A stretch of DNA of 37,582 nucleotides. Source: HGM12587 sp964602445. Lineage in GTDB: Bacteria; Bacillota; Clostridia; Lachnospirales; Lachnospiraceae. Position 1 is the stretch's first letter, and each line of letters begins with the position of its first letter. The notes beneath the pieces are model-generated. The model was given only the letters and a program-made list of their open reading frames with translations. It was not told the DNA's origin and did not search any database. Shown here piece after piece: positions 6,572 to 14,629 of this stretch. A program made the position numbers and the translations under genes. The stretch lies in assembly GCA_964602445.1 (NCBI GenBank), contig CAZRQV010000019.1, positions 1 to 37,582 on the forward strand, read 5' to 3'.

Positions 6572-7270
6572 TTGAAAAAGAGTTACGAATTACCCTTTTA
6601 CTGTCAAATATTAAAAGATTTACGCAAAGAGAACGGATATACTCAAAACTATGTAGCAACACAAATAAGTGTGGAAGTAAAAACATACCGTTCTTGGGAA
6701 ATCGGATATTACAAAGACAACGTGCAGATGTTCCCTAAAATAGACAATGAGAAATTAGAAGCATTAGCAGATTTATATAATGTTTCGGTTGATTATATTT
6801 TAGGAAGAAGCAAATGTACATCTGTTGAGAATGAAAAAATCAGAGAAATTATAGGTTTGAATGACCACTCAATAGAAACCTTAAAAAACATTAAAAGAAG
6901 TTATCATTTTGAAAAAGACTTAGAAATTCTCAATTACATCATGTCAGACACGCGTATTTTTGGACAATTTTTAAGCTGTGTCAAAGATTATATAGAAACT
7001 GACTATACAATCCCATTACACCCGGAGCATGATGAGAAAACTAAAAATATTAAGTATGTGGAAAATCTTGATACAGAAACCGACAATTCAATTTTATCAA
7101 ATTGTGAGCGTTTTATGTATGTAGGGAGAAAAAGCGGAGAATACAAAGGTGAACCGCTTTATGAATTCAAAGGTATTCCCATATCGCATTTAAGCACAAT
7201 CAATCTTCTGTACATACAAGAAATATTGCAAGGATGGAAAAAGAGTTATAACAAAAAGAGTGATGATTAA
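6572..7270 (+). CDS. XRE-family transcriptional repressor of the element
   Basis: A 232-residue regulator. The N-terminal cro/CI-type helix-turn-helix runs from ILKDLRKENGYTQNYVA through TYRSWEIG and ends in the typical LADLYNVSVDYILGR (about residues 12-80). The C-terminal 150 residues are of unknown fold; no LexA-type Ser-Lys protease motif was seen, so induction may need a protein partner, as for SaPI Stl. A frame from 6551 exists, but TTG at 6572 has AGGTGG nine bases upstream and gives the usual start of the family. The gene is divergent from the small HTH genes and 25 bases upstream of the integrase. Confidence 0.85.
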   Translation: MKKSYELPFYCQILKDLRKENGYTQNYVATQISVEVKTYRSWEIGYYKDNVQMFPKIDNEKLEALADLYNVSVDYILGRSKCTSVENEKIREIIGLNDHSIETLKNIKRSYHFEKDLEILNYIMSDTRIFGQFLSCVKDYIETDYTIPLHPEHDEKTKNIKYVENLDTETDNSILSNCERFMYVGRKSGEYKGEPLYEFKGIPISHLSTINLLYIQEILQGWKKSYNKKSDD

Positions 7271-7295
7271 TGAAGTCAAGAAAGGAAGTGATTGA

Positions 7296-8495
7296 ATGGC
7301 TCTGTTAAAATGTCCGGAATGTACGCATGATGTATCTGATAAAGCGTTGACTTGTCCTCATTGTGGTTATCCTATGAACACACCCAGTAGCCCAAAACCA
7401 CGCATAAGAAATGGAAAGCCTACAAAACTGCCCAATGGCTACGGAACTATTTATAAAATGTCCGGCAAGCGTTCAAAACCGTTCCGGGCAATGAAAACCG
7501 ATAAATGGGTATTAGATGCTACTACCGGCAAAAGCAAACAGTTACGCTTTACTGTCGGCTACTATGCCACACGTGAAGAAGCAATGATAGCGTTAGCAGA
7601 TTATAATGAAAATCCCTATGATATTAAAGCAGATAGCATTACATTTTCAGAAGTATATGAGAAATGGAGTGAATCGTACTTCCCTACCCTCTCCAATCCG
7701 TCAAGTATTAGAACAGTTACGGCTGCATACGCTTATTGTAACGATCTTTATGATATGAGAATGAAAGATATAAGGGTATTGCATTTAGAGGGTACGATAT
7801 TAAATGCTCAAGTCGGAGATAGTACGAAAAGCAGAATCAAAAGCCTTTTCAATATGATGTATAAATACGCTCTCGCTCACGATATTGTTGAAAAAGACTA
7901 TGCTTCTGTTATGTTTGCTAATGGCAATCCAATCAAAAGGGAACACACAAAAGAAGTTATACCATTTACACAAGAAGAAATACTGCTATTATGGGATAAT
8001 CTAAACTTTGCTTTTACTGATATGGTACTGATCGGAATTTATACCGGGTGGAGACCACAAGAACTTGCTATTTTGAAAGTGACAGATATAGACCTTGAAG
8101 CAGATACTATGTTAGGTGGTTTAAAAACGGATGCAGGCAAGAATAGAATCGTTCCGATACATCCACTAATTAAACCGTTAATAAAAAACCGTATAAAAGA
8201 AGCTACTGCCCTACAATCAGATTTTTTGTTTAATGATGCAAACGGTCAGCAAGGTACATATATGACATATGATAAATACCGCAAGCGTTTTGAAAAAGTT
8301 ATGAAATATCTGAAAATGAAACACCGCCCACACGAAACCCGGCACACATTCATAACTAAAGCAAAATCTTGTAATATGGATGAATACACGTTAAAACTGA
8401 TCGTCGGACACGCTATAGATGATATTACCGAAAAGGTATATACTCATAGAACCATTGAACAGTTAAAGGCTGAAATGGATAAAATTACAAAGTAA
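7296..8495 (+). CDS. int: Tyrosine integrase with N-terminal zinc ribbon
   Basis: This is a phage-type integrase that would catalyse insertion and excision of the element. A zinc ribbon (CPEC 6-9, CPHC 20-23) precedes a basic arm-binding region (about 38-110), a SAM-like core-binding domain (about 115-210) and the catalytic domain. All catalytic residues are visible: Arg253 (TGWRPQE), Lys277, His346 and Arg349 (HETRH), His372 (VGHAIDD) and Tyr382. Length is 399 residues, normal for the type. It follows the repressor by 25 bases with AAGGAAG as ribosome binding site. Its 3' end lies about 430 bases from the element's right end, as expected for int beside att. Confidence 0.95.
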   Translation: MALLKCPECTHDVSDKALTCPHCGYPMNTPSSPKPRIRNGKPTKLPNGYGTIYKMSGKRSKPFRAMKTDKWVLDATTGKSKQLRFTVGYYATREEAMIALADYNENPYDIKADSITFSEVYEKWSESYFPTLSNPSSIRTVTAAYAYCNDLYDMRMKDIRVLHLEGTILNAQVGDSTKSRIKSLFNMMYKYALAHDIVEKDYASVMFANGNPIKREHTKEVIPFTQEEILLLWDNLNFAFTDMVLIGIYTGWRPQELAILKVTDIDLEADTMLGGLKTDAGKNRIVPIHPLIKPLIKNRIKEATALQSDFLFNDANGQQGTYMTYDKYRKRFEKVMKYLKMKHRPHETRHTFITKAKSCNMDEYTLKLIVGHAIDDITEKVYTHRTIEQLKAEMDKITK

Positions 8496-8525
8496 AGGAG
8501 TTGATGCAAATTGATTGTCACAATT

Positions 8526-8561
8526 AAAAAGGCTCTATGATACCGCAAATATCATAAAGCC
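8526..8561 (-). terminator. Hairpin downstream of the integrase
   Basis: GGCT-C-TATGATA (8531-8542) pairs with TATCATA-A-AGCC (8550-8561) around a short loop. On the minus strand it is followed by TTTTT (8530-8526), so it would stop transcription coming from the right. On the plus strand it lacks a T-run. Confidence 0.5.
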
Positions 8562-8648
8562 AAACACCCAGTAATCAATTACAACACAAATTAAAGGGAG
8601 TGTGTTTATTTTAACATTCTCCCGGTTAAAAGAAAAGGAGAAATTACA

Positions 8649-8756
8649 ATGAAAGAGAAACTTGTTGCAGAAGTCAGCAGTATCGAGAATGAAGCACTTA
8701 CAGAGTTTATCTTAAACCTTATATTATCATCCAAAAGAAAGTGGGGTATTAAATAA
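8649..8756 (+). CDS. Micro-ORF, 35 residues
   Basis: ATG at 8649 follows an excellent AAAAGGAG site and opens a 35-codon frame starting MKEKLVAEVSSIENEALTEF and ending in a basic tail. One amphipathic helix with a hydrophobic FILNLIL face is predicted by eye. The stop overlaps the next ATG (TAATG). Unknown function; the pair could be regulators, a toxin-like peptide, or integrase accessory factors. Confidence 0.55.
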   Translation: MKEKLVAEVSSIENEALTEFILNLILSSKRKWGIK

Positions 8757-8854
8757 TGGACTACAAGAAAGAAATTATTGAAATGCTTGATAAAATTGAC
8801 AATACAGACTGGTTACGTTTCATACACAGAATGATAAAAGGGTTATTAAAATAA
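8756..8854 (+). CDS. Micro-ORF, 32 residues, coupled to the preceding one
   Basis: It starts on the TAATG overlap of the 35-codon frame. It encodes MDYKKEIIEMLDKIDNTDWL followed by a basic amphipathic tail (RFIHRMIKGLLK). Its plan resembles the 35-residue neighbour: an acidic first half, then an aromatic or aliphatic helix, then lysines. A terminator follows at 8877-8905, so the two form the end of a short unit. Function unknown. Confidence 0.55.
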   Translation: MDYKKEIIEMLDKIDNTDWLRFIHRMIKGLLK

Positions 8855-8876
8855 CCGTTACACAAAACCGTATCAG

Positions 8877-8905
8877 AGGGTGTCCGTTCTATGGATGCCC
8901 TTTTT
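8877..8905 (+). terminator. Rho-independent terminator after the micro-ORFs
   Basis: AGGGTGTCC (8877-8885) pairs with GGATGCCCT (8893-8901), including wobble pairs, around a seven-base loop, followed by TTTTTCT. It ends the plus-strand transcript of the element. Confidence 0.8.
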
Positions 8906-8920
8906 CTATGCTTAAAATAT

Positions 8921-8967
8921 TTGTGTGCTACCTCGTGTGTGCTACTTGTGTGCTACTTGTGTGCTAC
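8921..8967. repeat. Four direct repeats at the element's right end (candidate attR / integrase arm sites)
   Basis: TGTGTGCTAC occurs four times: at 8922-8931, 8936-8945, 8947-8956 and 8958-8967. The last two are exact tandem 11-mers TTGTGTGCTAC. They lie between the element's terminator and the host terminator. Tyrosine integrases often bind such arrays near the element ends. The core TGTGCTAC also occurs at 35-42 near the left edge, a weak candidate for the other end. Confidence 0.55.
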
Positions 8968-8974
8968 GTGGCAA

Positions 8975-9016
8975 AATTTAAGGCTACCGCAGTCCACTCA
9001 GAACCACGATAGCCTT
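8975..9016 (-). terminator. Terminator of the NifU-like/GGGtGRT operon
   Basis: On the minus strand AAGGCTATCG (9016-9007) pairs with CGGTAGCCTT (8989-8980), with one U-G wobble, and is followed by AAATTTTG. The element stops just beyond it, so the host operon remains intact. Confidence 0.8.
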
Positions 9017-9033
9017 TGATTTTAAAGGATTTC

Positions 9034-10044
9034 TTAGAATTTACCTGCGTCTGCTGCTTCCTGGATAGAAACTGCTACTGCTACAGTCATACCAACCATT
9101 GGGTTGTTACCTGCACCGATGAGACCCATCATTTCTACATGGGCTGGTACAGAAGAAGAACCAGCGAACTGTGCATCAGAGTGCATACGTCCCATAGTAT
9201 CTGTCATACCATAAGAAGCTGGACCTGCTGCCATGTTGTCTGGGTGAAGTGTACGTCCTGTACCACCACCTGAAGCAACTGAGAAATATTTTTTGCCCTG
9301 TTCGATACATTCTTTTTTGTATGTACCTGCAACTGGGTGCTGGAATCTTGTTGGGTTTGTAGAGTTACCTGTGATAGATACGTCTACGCCTTCTTTGTGC
9401 ATGATTGCAACGCCTTCGCAAACATCGTTTGCACCGTAGCAATTAACTTTTGCACGAAGTCCTTCAGAGTAAGATTTTCTGAATACTTCTTTTACTGTGT
9501 TTGTATATGGATCATATTCTGTTTCAACAAATGTGAATCCGTTGATACGGGAAATGATCTGAGCTGCGTCTTTACCAAGACCGTTTAAGATAACACGTAA
9601 TGGTTTCTGACGAACTTTGTTTGCTTTTTCAGCGATACCGATTGCACCTTCTGCAGCTGCGAAAGATTCATGACCTGCTAAGAATGCGAAACATTCTGTT
9701 TCTTCTTCAAGGAGCATTTTTCCTAAGTTACCATGTCCAAGACCTACTTTACGTGTGTCTGCTACGGAACCTGGGATACAGAAAGCCTGAAGACCTTCAC
9801 CGATTGCTGCTGCTGCATCTGCTGCACGTCTGCAATCTTTTTTAATAGCGATTGCTGCACCTACGATATAAGCCCAGCAAGCGTTTTCGAAACAGATTGG
9901 CTGAATACCTTTTACCTGATCGTAAACATTCAGTCCTGCATCTTTTGTAATTTTTTCAGCTTCTTCAAGGGAAGCAATGCCATAGCTGTTTAATACAGCA
10001 TTAATCTGCGCAATACGTCTTTCATAAGATTCAAATAAAGCCAT
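9034..10044 (-). CDS. GGGtGRT protein (conserved, function unknown)
   Basis: The protein carries the family's name motif GGGTGRT at about residues 259-265, inside FSVASGGGTGRTLHPDN. Other well-kept glycine-rich blocks are GLGHGNLGK and AGHESFAAAEGA. Length is 336 residues, no signal peptide or membrane segment. The second ATG of the frame (10044) is chosen because AAAGGAGG lies eight bases from it; the first ATG is only about two bases from the site. In anaerobic Firmicutes this gene regularly follows a NifU-like scaffold gene, as here (18 bases). A role linked to Fe-S or metal cofactor handling is inferred from that pairing alone. Confidence 0.92.
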   Translation of the reverse strand: MALFESYERRIAQINAVLNSYGIASLEEAEKITKDAGLNVYDQVKGIQPICFENACWAYIVGAAIAIKKDCRRAADAAAAIGEGLQAFCIPGSVADTRKVGLGHGNLGKMLLEEETECFAFLAGHESFAAAEGAIGIAEKANKVRQKPLRVILNGLGKDAAQIISRINGFTFVETEYDPYTNTVKEVFRKSYSEGLRAKVNCYGANDVCEGVAIMHKEGVDVSITGNSTNPTRFQHPVAGTYKKECIEQGKKYFSVASGGGTGRTLHPDNMAAGPASYGMTDTMGRMHSDAQFAGSSSVPAHVEMMGLIGAGNNPMVGMTVAVAVSIQEAADAGKF

Positions 10045-10062
10045 TTTCATTACCTCCTTTAA

Positions 10063-10767
10063 TTATTTCACTTCTTTGTCTGTTCTTGGGTCGATGATCT
10101 TAACAGCATCTGCAACACGTCCGTACTGGCCTGAAGCTTTTTCCCAAGCTGTGTTAGGGTCATCACCCTTTTTGATGAAGTCTGTCATTTTTCCAAGGCT
10201 TACGAATTTGTAACCGATGATCTGGTTGTCAGCGTCTAAAGCGATACCTGTAACATAACCTTCAGCCATTTCAAGGTAACGAGGACCTTTTGCTAATGTT
10301 CCGTACATTGTACCAACCTGTGAACGAAGTCCTTTACCAAGGTCTTCCAGTCCTGCACCGATTGCAAGTCCGTCTTCAGAGAATGCACTCTGTGTACGTC
10401 CGTAAACGATCTGTAAGAATAATTCTCTCATAGCTGTATTGATTGCATCACAAACTAAGTCTGTGTTTAAAGCTTCCATAACAGTTCTTCCTGGTAAGAT
10501 TTCAGAAGCCATAGCTGCTGAATGAGTCATACCTGAACATCCGATGGTTTCAACCAATGCTTCCTGGATGATACCTTCTTTAACATTTAATGTAAGTTTA
10601 CAAGCACCCTGCTGTGGAGCACACCAGCCGATACCATGTGTAAAGCCTGAAATATCTTTTACTTCTTTTGCTTTTACCCATTTTGCTTCTTCTGGGATTG
10701 GAGCACAGCCATGGTTAACGCCCTGTGCTACTGGACACATTTCTTCTACTTCTCTAGAATAAATCAT
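10063..10767 (-). CDS. NifU-like iron-sulfur cluster assembly scaffold protein
   Basis: It belongs to the NifU/IscU N-terminal superfamily partner of GGGtGRT proteins. Candidate cluster ligands are Cys in GIGWCAPQQGACK and in TIGCSGMTHSAA, which resembles the scaffold fold's conserved GCSG-type loop. Length is 234 residues from the ATG at 10767, which follows AAAGGAG; an in-frame upstream start at 10833 lacks support. It is longer than IscU, with an extra C-terminal half (about residues 130-234) typical of this subgroup. It heads a two-gene operon with the GGGtGRT gene. The substrate of the pair is unknown. Confidence 0.88.
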   Translation of the reverse strand: MIYSREVEEMCPVAQGVNHGCAPIPEEAKWVKAKEVKDISGFTHGIGWCAPQQGACKLTLNVKEGIIQEALVETIGCSGMTHSAAMASEILPGRTVMEALNTDLVCDAINTAMRELFLQIVYGRTQSAFSEDGLAIGAGLEDLGKGLRSQVGTMYGTLAKGPRYLEMAEGYVTGIALDADNQIIGYKFVSLGKMTDFIKKGDDPNTAWEKASGQYGRVADAVKIIDPRTDKEVK

Positions 10768-10807
10768 GTGAAATAATCTCCTTTCAAAATATGATCTTAA
10801 GGTATTT

Positions 10808-10834
10808 GGTGGAATCCCGAACGGTTTCCACACC
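10808..10834 (-). promoter_or_regulatory. Leader hairpin of the NifU-like/GGGtGRT operon
   Basis: GGTGGAATCC (10808-10817) and GGTTTCCACACC (10823-10834) form an imperfect stem about 40 bases ahead of the start codon. There is no T-run, so it is not an ordinary terminator. It may stabilise the leader or be a regulatory structure. Confidence 0.3.
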
Positions 10835-10947
10835 TATTCATATTTTCTCATAAATTCGACATTTTGTCTATATTCTTTTTTGCACTGTCTTAAAAACAAT
10901 ATTACTGTTTTCTTTTGGCAATCTGACCAATCAACTTCCACTGCAAC

Positions 10948-11676
10948 CTATTTTAACATAAAAACAACGCCAACCATGCCGGAAAGCCAGCTTACAATAT
11001 ATGGTTTTACTGCAGTCAAAATCAGCAGATGTGCCGGATAAAAGGCATAATATAAAAATTTGCTACCTTTTCCACGCTGACCATTATAAAGAAAGATCAA
11101 CAGGAATCCAAACACCGACCAGACTTCTGCCGTTGTTTGAAGCAGCAGGATCACATACCCGGACAAACACATCTGCACCGGATCATTTCGAAAACGATAC
11201 ATTAAAAAAATTACCAGTACACCATAGATCGAGTAATCCGTATGAACCAGATACGGAATCAGAAAACAGGCTACTATACCTAGCGCCCGTTTCCATGCTT
11301 CCATCGTCCGATTTTCATAAAAGATCAGAAGTGCCAGACCAAAGGCAAGCGTCCAGAATACATTTTGAAAATCTGCCGCAAAAACGGTTCCCCGAAATGC
11401 CAGATCAAAAGGGATTTCTGAAATCAGCGCAAAGATCAACAGACGTTTCAGGTAAGCATAAGCATTGCTTGTCTTCTGAAATCCTTCTACGATTGTAAAA
11501 CAGAAGATTGGAAAGGCAATTCTTCCCATCCCGCGCATTACACGGTCGATGGTATACCAGCTCCCGTACATTCCAATTCCTTTTTCTATCATTACATAGG
11601 CCAAATGGTCGATCAGCATAAAAAACATTGCAATATTTTTCAGCTGATTCATATTCAGCGAAATTTTTTTACTCAT
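10948..11676 (-). CDS. TraX-family integral membrane protein
   Basis: A 242-residue polytopic membrane protein. The N-terminal MNQLKNIAMFFMLIDHLAYV, the block GRIAFPIFCFTIVEGF and RLLIFALISEIPFDLAF are the conserved TraX signatures. About seven hydrophobic segments are visible. TraX was named for F-pilin N-acetylation, but chromosomal Firmicute members are far from any conjugation locus and are thought to be membrane acyltransferases of unknown substrate. Its start overlaps the upstream hexapeptide-transferase gene by eight bases, so the two are translated together and may act on the same surface substrate. Confidence 0.9.
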   Translation of the reverse strand: MSKKISLNMNQLKNIAMFFMLIDHLAYVMIEKGIGMYGSWYTIDRVMRGMGRIAFPIFCFTIVEGFQKTSNAYAYLKRLLIFALISEIPFDLAFRGTVFAADFQNVFWTLAFGLALLIFYENRTMEAWKRALGIVACFLIPYLVHTDYSIYGVLVIFLMYRFRNDPVQMCLSGYVILLLQTTAEVWSVFGFLLIFLYNGQRGKGSKFLYYAFYPAHLLILTAVKPYIVSWLSGMVGVVFMLK

Positions 11677-12337
11677 GTTTTTCTACAACTTCTCCCTGAT
11701 TTTTATAAATGCTGTTTGCCGGTACAAAGACTCTGACAGAAGACAATGGATAAATATTAGAACCTTTTCCGATCACAGTTCCCGGATTCAGTACAGATCC
11801 GCAGCCAACTTCCACTTCATCACCGATCATTGCTCCGAACTTTTTCAATCCGGTTTCCAGATCTCCTTCCGGTGTATGTACTTTTATCAGCTTTTTATCC
11901 GATTTCACGTTAGAAGTAATACTGCCGGCTCCCATATGTGCCTTATATCCAAGCACTGAATCTCCTACATAATTATAATGAGGCACCTGAACCTTATTAA
12001 ATAAAACAACATTTTTTAATTCTGTCGAATTTCCTACCACAGCACCTTCTCCTACGATCGCATTGCCGCGGATAAATGCACAGTGACGTACTTCTGCATT
12101 TTTTCCAATAATCGCAGGTCCATGAATATATGCTGATTCAAACACTGTTGCTGACTTTGCAATCCACACATCTTCTCCTACTTTGTCATATTCTTCCGGA
12201 TCCAGCGTTTCCCCCAGTTCTTTAATAAAAGAACCGATTTTTGGCAGCACTTCCCATGGATAAGTCACTCCTGCAAACAGATCTTTTGCAATGGTTTCCT
12301 CAAGATTATAGTTTTCCTTCAGCATTAATTCTTTCAT
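11669..12337 (-). CDS. Left-handed beta-helix (hexapeptide-repeat) transferase
   Basis: A 222-residue protein with repeated hexapeptides (IIGKNAEVRH, AIVGEGAVVG, VIGKGSNIYP) running from about residue 60 to 205, typical of GlmU-C-like acyl- or nucleotidyltransferases. No N-terminal pyrophosphorylase domain is present. The ATG at 12337 is chosen because AGGAG lies nine bases upstream; the ATG three codons earlier abuts it. It is coupled to the TraX gene. An acyl donor and sugar acceptor are plausible but not identified. Confidence 0.85.
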   Translation of the reverse strand: MKELMLKENYNLEETIAKDLFAGVTYPWEVLPKIGSFIKELGETLDPEEYDKVGEDVWIAKSATVFESAYIHGPAIIGKNAEVRHCAFIRGNAIVGEGAVVGNSTELKNVVLFNKVQVPHYNYVGDSVLGYKAHMGAGSITSNVKSDKKLIKVHTPEGDLETGLKKFGAMIGDEVEVGCGSVLNPGTVIGKGSNIYPLSSVRVFVPANSIYKNQGEVVEKHE

Positions 12338-12471
12338 AATTTGCATCTCCTATCTCAAAATTCGCTAATATCTTTCTCTCCATACTGCACCTACTGTTTT
12401 CATCATTCTTTCGTACAATACAGACAGGCATACTTTCGTGCTTTTTCGGTCAAATATGGTTTTTCACAAAA

Positions 12472-14451
12472 TCACTTATAATACTGTGCTGCAATATCAA
12501 AATGCGGTTTTAACGAATATTGGTTGTTTGCCTGAAGCACTCTTGCCGTACAGCGGTTAATGAATCCTTCCAGCTTTTCCATATATTCTTCATTGGTGAT
12601 CGTTCCTTCTGCCACACCTGTCAGACCTTTTTCCCAACTTGCAGTCAGATCTGCCCGTAACAGCGGAGAAATCGATGCATTGACTACATCGAAGATCATT
12701 TCTCCCAAAAGTGTAGGGCTCAGCATCTGGTTCTTTTTATTTAATGCAATGTATTTGTTATTGACCAGTTTCTTTAGGATTTCCGCACGGGTAGCACTGG
12801 TGCCGATGCCGCTTCCTTTGATCTGTGCACGAAGTTCTTCATCTTCGATCAACTGACCTGCATTTTCCATGGCAAGGATCATGGAACCGGAGGTATATCG
12901 CTTCGGCGGAGTTGTTTCTCCTTCCTTGATCTCAGTATTTTCCATGGACAGTTTACTGCCCTTTCTCAAAGATTTCAATACTTCCATGAATTCTGCGTCG
13001 CATTTGATTTCTTCCGAATCACTCTTTTTCTTATCAAATGAATTTGGAACTACTTTCAGATAACCTTCCTTAGTAAGAATCTTGAAATTAGCAAAAAACT
13101 GTTCCTGATTCACTAAAATCTGCAGTCCTACTTTTTGATATTCTGCCGGCGGATAAAAAATGCTTAAAAATCTGCGGACAATGGTCTCATATACCTTCTC
13201 AGCCGTTGCCGATACACTTTTTAATGCATTCAGCCCCTGCCCCGTAGGGATAATGGCGTAGTGATCTGTGATCTGTTTATCATTCACATACTTGGTAGAT
13301 GCGATTTTTTTATAGCTTCCCATATCCAACACTTCCTGCGCAAAATCTTCCGCATGTGCATAATTACGAAGTCCGCTGATATTTTTATAAATTTCCTTTG
13401 AAACAGCGGTAGATAATACTCTGGCATCTGTTCTCGGATATGTGACCAGTTTTTTTTCATACAGTTCCTGCACGATTTTTAATGTTTCGTCCGGACTGAT
13501 CTTAAACATTTTTGAACATTCATTCTGAAGCTCTGCCAGATTAAATAACAGCGGTGCATGTTTCATTTCTTTTTTCTTTTCTGCTTTTAATACTTCTGCT
13601 TCCCTTGGCAGCGGCAGAAAGGATTGCTGCAGTTTTTCTGCATCTTCCCGTTTTAAAAATCCGTTTTCTTTATATAATAACGGTGACTGGAAATACGGTG
13701 TTCCCTGAACTGCCCGCCATTCTCCGTCAAATTTACGTCCCTGCAGATCAAATTTTCCCAAAACACGATAAAACGGTGTTTTTACAAAACTGCGGATTTC
13801 CCGTTCTCTTCGCACGATCATTCCCAATACGCAAGTCATGACACGCCCTACTGAAATGACCACATACCGCTCATTCAGATAGGAAGCCACGGCATTGCCA
13901 TACTTTAAGGACAGCAGTCTGGAAAAATTGATCCCCATCAGATAATCTTCTTTGGCACGAAGATAGGCTGCATTCGACAGATTGTCATATTCGGACAGAT
14001 CTTTTGCTTCTCGGATCCCACGATTGATTTCTTCTTCGGTCTGGGAATCAATCCATACACGTTTCCTTTTTTTTCCACGAACCTCTGCCATCTGCTCTAC
14101 CAGACGGTAAATATATTCCCCTTCCCGCCCGGAGTCCGTACAGACATAAATCGTTTCGATGTCCGGCCGATTCAGCAGTCCTGCCACAATATTATATTGT
14201 TTGTTTACCCCCGGAATGACTTCGTATAAAAATTTGTCCGGCAAAAACGGCAGCGTTTCCAGACTCCATTTTTTATATTTAATATCATATTTTTCCGGAT
14301 AGCTCATGGTTACCAGATGACCGACACACCATGTTACCACAGCAGTATCTCCTTCCAGATAACCGTCATGTTTTTTCATATTAATCTTTAATGCTTTTGC
14401 AAATTCCTGCGCAACGCTGGGTTTTTCTGCAATAAACAATGATTTGCCCAT
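12472..14451 (-). CDS. topB: DNA topoisomerase III (type IA)
   Basis: It relaxes and decatenates DNA by single-strand passage. The Toprim domain shows FIAEKPSVA with Glu9 and CTDSGREGE with Asp106 and Glu110. The active-site tyrosine is Tyr338 in VTYPRTD. GIGTSATRAEIL near residue 545 is the conserved C-terminal core motif. The 659-residue length equals the catalytic core without C-terminal zinc fingers, normal for Firmicute TopB. Similar enzymes occur on conjugative elements, but the neighbours here are housekeeping genes. It is divergent from tmcAL across 178 bases in which no strong promoter could be recognised. Confidence 0.95.
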   Translation of the reverse strand: MGKSLFIAEKPSVAQEFAKALKINMKKHDGYLEGDTAVVTWCVGHLVTMSYPEKYDIKYKKWSLETLPFLPDKFLYEVIPGVNKQYNIVAGLLNRPDIETIYVCTDSGREGEYIYRLVEQMAEVRGKKRKRVWIDSQTEEEINRGIREAKDLSEYDNLSNAAYLRAKEDYLMGINFSRLLSLKYGNAVASYLNERYVVISVGRVMTCVLGMIVRREREIRSFVKTPFYRVLGKFDLQGRKFDGEWRAVQGTPYFQSPLLYKENGFLKREDAEKLQQSFLPLPREAEVLKAEKKKEMKHAPLLFNLAELQNECSKMFKISPDETLKIVQELYEKKLVTYPRTDARVLSTAVSKEIYKNISGLRNYAHAEDFAQEVLDMGSYKKIASTKYVNDKQITDHYAIIPTGQGLNALKSVSATAEKVYETIVRRFLSIFYPPAEYQKVGLQILVNQEQFFANFKILTKEGYLKVVPNSFDKKKSDSEEIKCDAEFMEVLKSLRKGSKLSMENTEIKEGETTPPKRYTSGSMILAMENAGQLIEDEELRAQIKGSGIGTSATRAEILKKLVNNKYIALNKKNQMLSPTLLGEMIFDVVNASISPLLRADLTASWEKGLTGVAEGTITNEEYMEKLEGFINRCTARVLQANNQYSLKPHFDIAAQYYK

Positions 14452-14629
14452 ACTTTTTCGATCCTCACATCTGGTATACAGTGTACATTGCTTGTTTTTT
14501 TCGCCACTGCTCTTTTGTAATCATCATTTTGCTAATATAGCACAAAAAAAAATAAAAATATAGTCTTGCATCTAAAATCATGCTAGAATAAAAACCATGT
14601 AATATCGTACTCTTGGAAGGAGATTATCC

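Larger units (their letters stand above)
1..8970. mobile_element. Integrated mobile element resembling a phage-inducible chromosomal island (phage satellite); left end not seen
   Basis: The stretch carries a tyrosine integrase and XRE repressor divergent from an operon with small HTH proteins, a primase-helicase, an iteron-type origin, an HNH protein and a small-terminase-like protein. No large terminase, portal, capsid or tail gene is visible. Gram-positive PICIs (SaPI type) have this order: int, repressor, divergent regulator/xis, pri-rep, ori, terS. The whole stretch is more A+T-rich than the core genes to its right, and it ends beside the host terminator at 8980-9016. The serine recombinase at 304-981 and the partial gene at the left edge may belong to a second element or to the same one. 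A decayed prophage is the main alternative. Confidence 0.72.

Noticed and set aside
8602..8652. GTG-started 16-codon leader peptide overlapping the 35-codon frame by ATGA
   Set aside because: The GGAG is only one base from the GTG, too close for initiation.
1..8970. A complete prophage
   Set aside because: No large terminase, portal, capsid, tail, holin or lysin gene is visible in the window; the left side is unseen, so this is not final.
11001..11498. Plus-strand 165-codon frame opposite the TraX gene
   Set aside because: Antisense shadow of a membrane-protein gene with no start signal.
10948..11676. TraX as evidence of a conjugative element
   Set aside because: It is coupled to a chromosomal hexapeptide-transferase gene and no other transfer gene is nearby; such TraX proteins are common chromosomal genes.
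14452..14629. Divergent promoters between topB and tmcAL
   Set aside because: TAGAAT at 14584-14589 could be a -10 box, but no -35 at normal spacing was found on either strand.
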